From: Hamiltosporidium magnivora
Taxonomy: Eukaryota; Microsporidia; Dubosqiidae
Direction: 5' to 3'
DNA: 12,298 nucleotides
NCBI GenBank assembly: GCA_004325065.1
Contig: PITI01000446.1
Span: 1 to 12,298, forward strand
Below the pieces are notes generated by a model. It did no database searches, had not been told where the DNA came from, and saw nothing but the letters and a program-made list of their open reading frames with translations. Shown here piece by piece: positions 8,024-12,298 of this stretch; within the stretch, counting starts at the first letter, position 1, and every line of letters starts with the position of its first letter. The position numbers and the translations under genes were made by a program.

Positions 8024-8075
8024 ATAAATCTGAAGTAAAAATATAGCTTAAAAGAAAAATGAAATTTAAAAGTTT

Positions 8076-9443
8076 TTACAATTTTTTATAAGATGTATGT
8101 TTTTTGCCTTTTCTAATTATGAGACTACCACCTACCATTTCTTTTTTGAGAGTTTCACCTTTTTCAATATGAAAATATAATTCTTTAATTTCATCTTGCA
8201 TTTCTTTAAGAGAAAACTTATCTTTTTCAATTTTATTTGTCATTTCATTTACACTTCGTTGTAATTTGGTTATAAGAATATCTTTAGATTTAATTTCTGT
8301 AATAAATTTTTGATTTTTTTCCAATAACCGATTATTTTCATCTGATAGAATTGTGTTTTTGGTTTGTAAATCAGTTTGTACATTTAAATTGTTTTGAATT
8401 TCTTTTTTTATTTTTTTTTGAGTTTTGTATTTTTTCTTTAAAATTTTAATTTTTTTGTAAATTTTTTTTTTAAAATCTTTAATTTTTGACTCGTAAAATA
8501 TTCTTTGTGATTCCATTTGCGCAATTAAAAGATTTTCGTATTCGTTTTTTATATCCTCAGCTTTCTCTATATTTCCATCTACTTGTACTAATTTACCTTC
8601 GTTTATACTTTGAACAATTCTATGGACATAATTGTCTGAGACATAATCCCATACTCGTTTAGTATTCAATTCTAAACTAAAAAAATGATCAAATTCTTTA
8701 AAATGTTTATTTGCATGTCCATTATTGTATCTACCACACCCTAAATTCCCACATATTAAACAGGCCCATAAATCTGTATCTATATCACATTCACTACATT
8801 TCAATCCTTCTCTTGAATACGAGTATCTGCAAACTGGACATGTCAAATCATTCCAAGAAAATAAACAATTACAATGAAATGAATGATTACACTGTATTGT
8901 TAATACACCACTAATACTTAAATCAAGTCTTTCAAGACAAACAGGACAATTTGGAAGTTCAAAATCCTTAATTTCTTTATTTTCCATTTTTGCTTTATCT
9001 TTTTCTACCGTAGTAATATCATCTAAGGAAGTGTAAATACCATTAATCATACACTGTATCTTTCCTAAAAACATGACATGACATATTTCTGGTTCGTATT
9101 CATTAAAAAGTTTTCCATTAAATTTTTTATAGAAACTTGAAGATTCCTCTAAAGTTTCAAATTTTAAAATTACAAGAAAACAATTCTTATCAATATTTTT
9201 AAAATATCGAATATAACACGGAATAAAACCTTGTATAAAGTTTTCTAAATCGCTATATTTAAAATAATTTGGTAATGCAACAATACAAACTGTATTTGAA
9301 GTCAAATTTTCTGTATAAAAATCATTTTCGTTGGTCGGTCTAAATATTTGTATTTTTCCTTGAAATTCTTTTTGCAAACCAGAACAAATGTTTATTTCTG
9401 TGTATTTTGAAATGTCTATACATAAACGTGACTGAATTACCAT
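8076..9443 (-). CDS. BRAP2 (ETP1): BRAP2/ETP1-type RING and ZnF-UBP protein (probable E3 ubiquitin ligase)
   Basis: Members are E3 ubiquitin ligases with a ubiquitin-binding finger. Human BRAP2 restrains Ras/MAPK signalling and yeast Etp1 acts in ethanol and nutrient responses. Domains in order: an RRM-like BRAP2 domain at about 50-145 (CIVALPNYFKYSDLENFI, FNGKLFNEYEPEICHVMF); a C3H2C3 RING finger with C166, C169, C185, H187, H190, C193, C202 and C205; a ZnF-UBP domain at about 216-280 with C216, C219, C228, C231, C236, H243, H247 and H253 and the hallmark GCGRY and HANKHF; then a long Lys-rich coiled coil from about 295 to 435. All zinc ligands are present. The 455 residues compare with about 590 in human, with losses mainly at the N-terminus. 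The start has GGGG 6-9 nt upstream and a TATA-like run further back. It is divergent from Rpn7 across a 727-bp spacer. What it regulates in this organism is unknown. Confidence 0.96.
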   Translation of the reverse strand: MVIQSRLCIDISKYTEINICSGLQKEFQGKIQIFRPTNENDFYTENLTSNTVCIVALPNYFKYSDLENFIQGFIPCYIRYFKNIDKNCFLVILKFETLEESSSFYKKFNGKLFNEYEPEICHVMFLGKIQCMINGIYTSLDDITTVEKDKAKMENKEIKDFELPNCPVCLERLDLSISGVLTIQCNHSFHCNCLFSWNDLTCPVCRYSYSREGLKCSECDIDTDLWACLICGNLGCGRYNNGHANKHFKEFDHFFSLELNTKRVWDYVSDNYVHRIVQSINEGKLVQVDGNIEKAEDIKNEYENLLIAQMESQRIFYESKIKDFKKKIYKKIKILKKKYKTQKKIKKEIQNNLNVQTDLQTKNTILSDENNRLLEKNQKFITEIKSKDILITKLQRSVNEMTNKIEKDKFSLKEMQDEIKELYFHIEKGETLKKEMVGGSLIIRKGKKHTSYKKL

Positions 9444-9448
9444 ATTTA

Positions 9449-9473
9449 CCCCTATTTTTTTTCTTATATATAT
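9449..9473 (-). promoter_or_regulatory. GGGG start-site signal plus TATA-like run for BRAP2
   Basis: On the minus strand GGGG at 9452-9449 sits 6-9 nt before the ATG at 9443, and TATATATAAG lies about 20-30 nt upstream. A CCC- or GGG-like motif just before the initiation codon has been described as a microsporidian gene signal. Here it is the only G run in a very AT-rich leader. Confidence 0.5.
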
Positions 9474-9611
9474 TCAAACAAATTTATTGGTAATTTGTTG
9501 AAACAAAAATTTCATTGTTTCTAATCTCCTATTTTTTCTATTTATATTCAAAAAAATTTATTTGTAATTTGTTTGTACAAAAATTTCTTTGTTTCTAATC
9601 TCCTATTTTTT
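9469..9611. repeat. Two 74-bp tandem copies in the divergent promoter region
   Basis: The segment starting TATATTCAAACAAATTTATT at 9469 recurs at 9543, an offset of 74 bp. The shared CTAATCTCCTATTTTTT lies at 9521 and 9595. I count about six mismatches over the first 69 bases, so this is a recognisable duplication rather than chance AT similarity. The first copy overlaps the BRAP2 TATA-like run, so a second TATA-like element may have been duplicated with it. Confidence 0.8.
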
Positions 9612-9843
9612 TTGGAGAAAAAAATTCATTCGTGTTTCAATTTGTATTTATTTTTGTAATATTTTCTTATTTTTTTAAAGAAAATAATTCAAACTATTTG
9701 AATTATATATCAAACTTTTTTTGTAAGAAAGATAATTGATTCGTATTTAAATTTTTTTTTTGTATTTCTTATTTCGTATTTTTTTAAAGATGTGACTAAT
9801 TCGTATTTAATTTTCATTTATTTAAAGACCTCAATTCTTTCGT

Positions 9844-10000
9844 ATTTATTTTCTTTATTTCCTTCAAAGAAGATAATTCATTTATTTTATTTTTTTTAAA
9901 ATGATTTATTTCTTTATTTCCTGCAAAGAAGATAAATTTTAATCCAAATTTTTTTAAAATAATTTATTTCCTATTTCCTTCAAAAAAGATAAATTTTTGT
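9844..10000. repeat. Three degenerate 58-59-bp tandem units
   Basis: The segment TTTCTTTATTTCCTTCAAAG followed by AAGATA begins at 9850. It recurs with small changes at 9909 and, in a shorter form, at 9967. Each unit ends with an A/T-rich stretch of variable length. The whole spacer from about 9540 to 10090 is strikingly T-rich on the plus strand, switching to A-rich just before the Rpn7 start. Confidence 0.75.
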
Positions 10001-10162
10001 ATTTAAATTCGATTTTTTTTCCATTTCTACGTCTCAACCTATTTTGTATTTAAATTTTTTTTCATAAAAAAATCTGTATTTTCTTTACCATTTTTTTAAG
10101 GAATTTCAAAATACAAAAATACAATTAACAAATAATTTTTCTAATTTTTTAAAAAAAAAATG

Positions 10163-10165
10163 CCC
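10163..10165 (+). promoter_or_regulatory. CCC start-site signal for Rpn7
   Basis: CCC lies 6-8 nt before the ATG at 10171, right after a run of ten A residues, and is the only C run nearby. It matches the microsporidian CCC-like motif next to initiation codons. An out-of-frame ATG at 10160-10162 overlaps it on the upstream side. If the transcript starts at or after the CCC that ATG would be excluded. Confidence 0.5.
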
Positions 10166-10170
10166 ATCAA

Positions 10171-11283
10171 ATGGATTGCAACTTCAACAAACCAGATCTT
10201 TACTTCTATGAACTCATAAAAAAAGCAAAAACAAACCCAGAATTTACAAAAGAATTAAAAAATAAAATTATTGAAAATGAAATGACATTCCTATATCTTG
10301 AACTCTCCACAAAAAAAGTAATAGGTTACGATGAATCAGAATATGGAATTCTTAGAAGGGCCAATGAAGCTCAACTAAAAAAATTTCAAGAGGAGAAAGA
10401 AAGCGATCCTGACAACGAAACATTTCAAATTAATGTTGATAAGAAAATTGCAGAGTATTATGCCAAAACAATGGATATAATAAATCTTAATAGTATGTTC
10501 AGAGATTTAAGAAAAAAAGTTTTTTCTGCTTCTTTTTCTGTGGATGTTCTTTTATGCAAAATGAGAATTTGTTTTATTTTAAAAGATAAAAGAAGTCTTC
10601 CGATTATTGTTAATCAACTTACTTCTATCACAGAAAAAGGGTGTGATTGGGACAGAAAAAATAAATTTAAAAGTTATGAAGCTTTATACCTTTTAATATC
10701 TAAAGACTTTAAAAAATCAGCTATTCTTTTTACAGAATGTCTTGCTACATTTGAATCTTATGAATTACTTACTTATGAAAAAGCAGTACTTTATGCTGTT
10801 TTTACAGGAATTTTAACTTTTAATCGAGAAGATATAGATAAAAAAATTTTACAGTCCAGTGAGGTAATGGAAGCAATAAATAAATTTCCATTTGCTTATA
10901 AATTAGTAGAATCTTTTTATAAATGCAATTACAGAACAATTTTTTATGAAATTTCAGATTTTGCAGAAAATATACGAAACGAGACATTTTTATCTTCGTT
11001 AATAAATTATTTTGTATACGAAATGAAGTCAAGAGTATATCAACAACTTTTATTGAGTTATAAAAGTTTACATATTGAAACCATGGCATCTATTTTTGGT
11101 GTTTCAGTAGAATATCTTGAAAAAGATCTTATTAAATATATTGTTGATAAAAAAGTTTCGTGTAGAATTGATAGAATTACAATGTCTGTTTCGGCTTGTA
11201 AAAGTGAAATTGATTATAATTCTTATGTTGTTGAAAGTAGTGATGAAATGTTACGTATGATGAGAAAAATTGTTCATGAATAA
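10171..11283 (+). CDS. RPN7 (PSMD6): 26S proteasome regulatory particle lid subunit Rpn7 (PSMD6)
   Basis: Rpn7 is a PCI-domain scaffold subunit of the proteasome lid, which removes ubiquitin chains and positions substrates for the 20S core. The 370-residue product matches the family along its length. The N-terminal helical region includes the conserved EKGCDWDRKNKFKSYEALYL (155-174) and KDFKKSAILFTECLATFESYELL (178-200, read here as consecutive family blocks). The PCI domain, about 195-340, contains VYEMKSRVYQQLLLSYKSL (282-300), MASIFGVSVEYLEKDL (305-320) and the winged-helix strand VSCRIDRI (329-336). Yeast Rpn7 has 429 residues and human PSMD6 has 389, so this copy is slightly short, mainly at the N-terminus. 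The start is set by family alignment and the CCC motif just upstream. TAA ends the gene where the family normally ends. It is an intact single-exon gene. Confidence 0.96.
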   Translation: MDCNFNKPDLYFYELIKKAKTNPEFTKELKNKIIENEMTFLYLELSTKKVIGYDESEYGILRRANEAQLKKFQEEKESDPDNETFQINVDKKIAEYYAKTMDIINLNSMFRDLRKKVFSASFSVDVLLCKMRICFILKDKRSLPIIVNQLTSITEKGCDWDRKNKFKSYEALYLLISKDFKKSAILFTECLATFESYELLTYEKAVLYAVFTGILTFNREDIDKKILQSSEVMEAINKFPFAYKLVESFYKCNYRTIFYEISDFAENIRNETFLSSLINYFVYEMKSRVYQQLLLSYKSLHIETMASIFGVSVEYLEKDLIKYIVDKKVSCRIDRITMSVSACKSEIDYNSYVVESSDEMLRMMRKIVHE

Positions 11284-11580
11284 AATCGGTAAAAAAAATA
11301 TTTTGGTTTTTTAAAGTATAAAATTTTTTTATTTAAATTTTCAACTCTTTTATATTATTAGAGTCTAAAGTTACTAAATACTTTATATTTTATTTATCTG
11401 TGTTTAAAAATATTTCAGTAAAAAAAATTATTTTATTTTTCTGTGTTTAAACTATAAAGGCAAATAATAAATTTTATTAACTTAAATAAATAATTTAAGG
11501 AAAAAGGTTAAAAATGTAAAAAATAAAGTTATTAACTGTGTATAGAAATTATTTTTTTTTAAATATTAAATTTAAATATT
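11284..11580. other. AT-rich spacer with a short direct repeat
   Basis: Almost 300 bases separate the Rpn7 stop and the retroelement relic. A degenerate 16-base element around CTGTGTTTAAA occurs at about 11398 and 11442. No reading frame and no canonical AATAAA immediately after the Rpn7 stop were seen. The abrupt change to a less AT-rich, protein-coding composition at about 11581 marks the relic's left end. Confidence 0.5.
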
Positions 11581-12298
11581 AATGCAAGAAAAAATGAGCT
11601 TGTGAGTGTTAGTGACTCTTCAAGATGGTTAAAGAGAGGGAATATTAGGCCACGAAATGAAGCTGTGTTCTGCTATATCAAGGATAGAAATGTATTCTGG
11701 GGAGCAGATGGTATGTGCCAATATTGTGGGAAGTCTGGTAAGACTGTAGATCATCTAGCAACTCGATTTGAAAAAATGCTAGGCCATGTTTACACCAGAC
11801 AGCATAATGAAGTGGTTAGATGCCTACACCTACTTCTCCAAATAGATATAAGTTTAAGTCTTCAAAACGAATAAGGAGTCACTCAGTTCAAGAAATTCTT
11901 GATAATGAGTATGCAGCGATAAGAGTGGACATCAAAATTAAAACTGATGTTAAAATTCGTAATAACAGACCGGACATAGTTATTTTAGATAAGAAGAAGA
12001 ATAAGATAACACTCATTGAAGTAGGAATCACTTCCCAAGATTCACTTTAAATAGTTGAAACTGAAAAACTTAGGAAGTATGACCTGCTAGCCAATGAGTT
12101 GGGTCTTATTTATAAGTGCCATGTTGAGATAATCCCTTATGTGATGACCTGGGACGGTATTGTGACAAAATACCATAAATCTCATCTTAAAAGACTAGAA
12201 ATACCCATGAATGTAGAAGCATACATTCAGTCTATAGTACTTAAAAAGACAGTCGAAACTATTTCCTTTGATCGACAAAGAGGACTTGAGTCAGGACT
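11581..12298 (+). pseudogene. 5'-truncated, decayed R2-like retrotransposon: zinc knuckle and restriction-like endonuclease, runs off the right edge
   Basis: One frame is readable from about 11581 (NARKNELVSVSDSSRWLK) through a knuckle with Cys at 11716-11718 and 11725-11727 and His at 11752-11754. The fourth ligand position, 11767-11769, is TTT (Phe) instead of Cys. At about 11838-11846 the reading shifts by -1, consistent with a net one-base loss, and continues as NRYKFKSSKRIRSHSVQEIL. The endonuclease core follows: RPDIVILD (11967-11990) and LIEVGITSQDS, with the acidic residue at 12018-12020. TAA at 12048-12050 interrupts it, after which IVETEKLRKYDLLANELGL and further conserved-looking sequence run to the edge. 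CCHC knuckle plus PD-(D/E)xK nuclease after a reverse transcriptase is the C-terminal layout of R2-type LINEs. The reverse transcriptase is absent, so this is a 5'-truncated copy. With three lesions it cannot be active. Confidence 0.82.

Noticed and set aside
8711..8914. A 67-codon open frame on the plus strand, rich in His, Tyr and Asn
   Set aside because: It is antisense to the RING/ZnF-UBP region of BRAP2 and reflects its Cys/His-rich coding sequence.
10820..11089. An 89-codon open frame on the minus strand
   Set aside because: It is antisense to the PCI part of Rpn7, without independent coding signs.
1..12298. A non-standard code in which TAA or TAG is read as an amino acid, prompted by in-frame stops in the transposase and retroelement frames
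   Set aside because: TAA ends BRAP2 and Rpn7, and TAG ends the acetyltransferase, with no internal TAA or TAG in any of the three. The extra stops are confined to dead mobile elements.

Overview
The window looks like nuclear DNA of a microsporidian, a fungus-related intracellular parasite. The basis is mixed. Three intronless and shortened eukaryotic housekeeping genes sit in extremely AT-rich DNA. A GGGG or CCC run lies 6-9 nt before two of the start codons, a start-site signal described for microsporidia. Poly(A)-signal-like hexamers fall within a few bases of three of the stops. The lineage cannot be fixed from sequence alone, but the mobile-element relics argue against the smallest, transposon-free genomes such as Encephalitozoon.

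Layout. Bases 1-597 (minus) are a decayed Tc1/mariner/IS630-type transposase with two nonsense codons, cut by the left edge. Bases 739-903 (minus) hold what looks like the very end of a non-LTR retrotransposon (LINE) polyprotein. About 1 kb of AT-rich DNA without a recognisable gene follows. Two small genes with predicted signal peptides come next: a probable secreted Hsp20/alpha-crystallin-like protein (2019-2378, plus) and a Ser/Thr-rich secreted protein with NATG repeats and a four-cysteine tail (3611-4057, minus). About 0.9 kb of featureless AT-rich DNA separates these from the conserved block.

The conserved block (4992-11283) carries an RNA cytidine acetyltransferase of the NAT10/Kre33/TmcA family (minus), a BRAP2/ETP1-type RING plus ZnF-UBP protein (minus), and the 26S proteasome lid subunit Rpn7/PSMD6 (plus). 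A 21-bp minisatellite and a perfect 12-bp hairpin lie between the first two. BRAP2 and Rpn7 are divergent and share a T-rich spacer built partly of degenerate tandem repeats.

From about 11581 to the right edge is the C-terminal part of an R2-like retroelement (zinc knuckle plus restriction-like endonuclease). It has lost one zinc ligand and carries a frameshift and a nonsense codon.

The genes do not form one pathway. Two core genes act in protein turnover (Rpn7 certainly, BRAP2 by its domains), the third in ribosome and tRNA maturation. The two small secreted proteins are candidates for spore-coat or host-interface roles. I found no convincing sign of a wholly new multi-gene system. The most worthwhile unknowns are the two secreted proteins and the three different decayed transposable elements.
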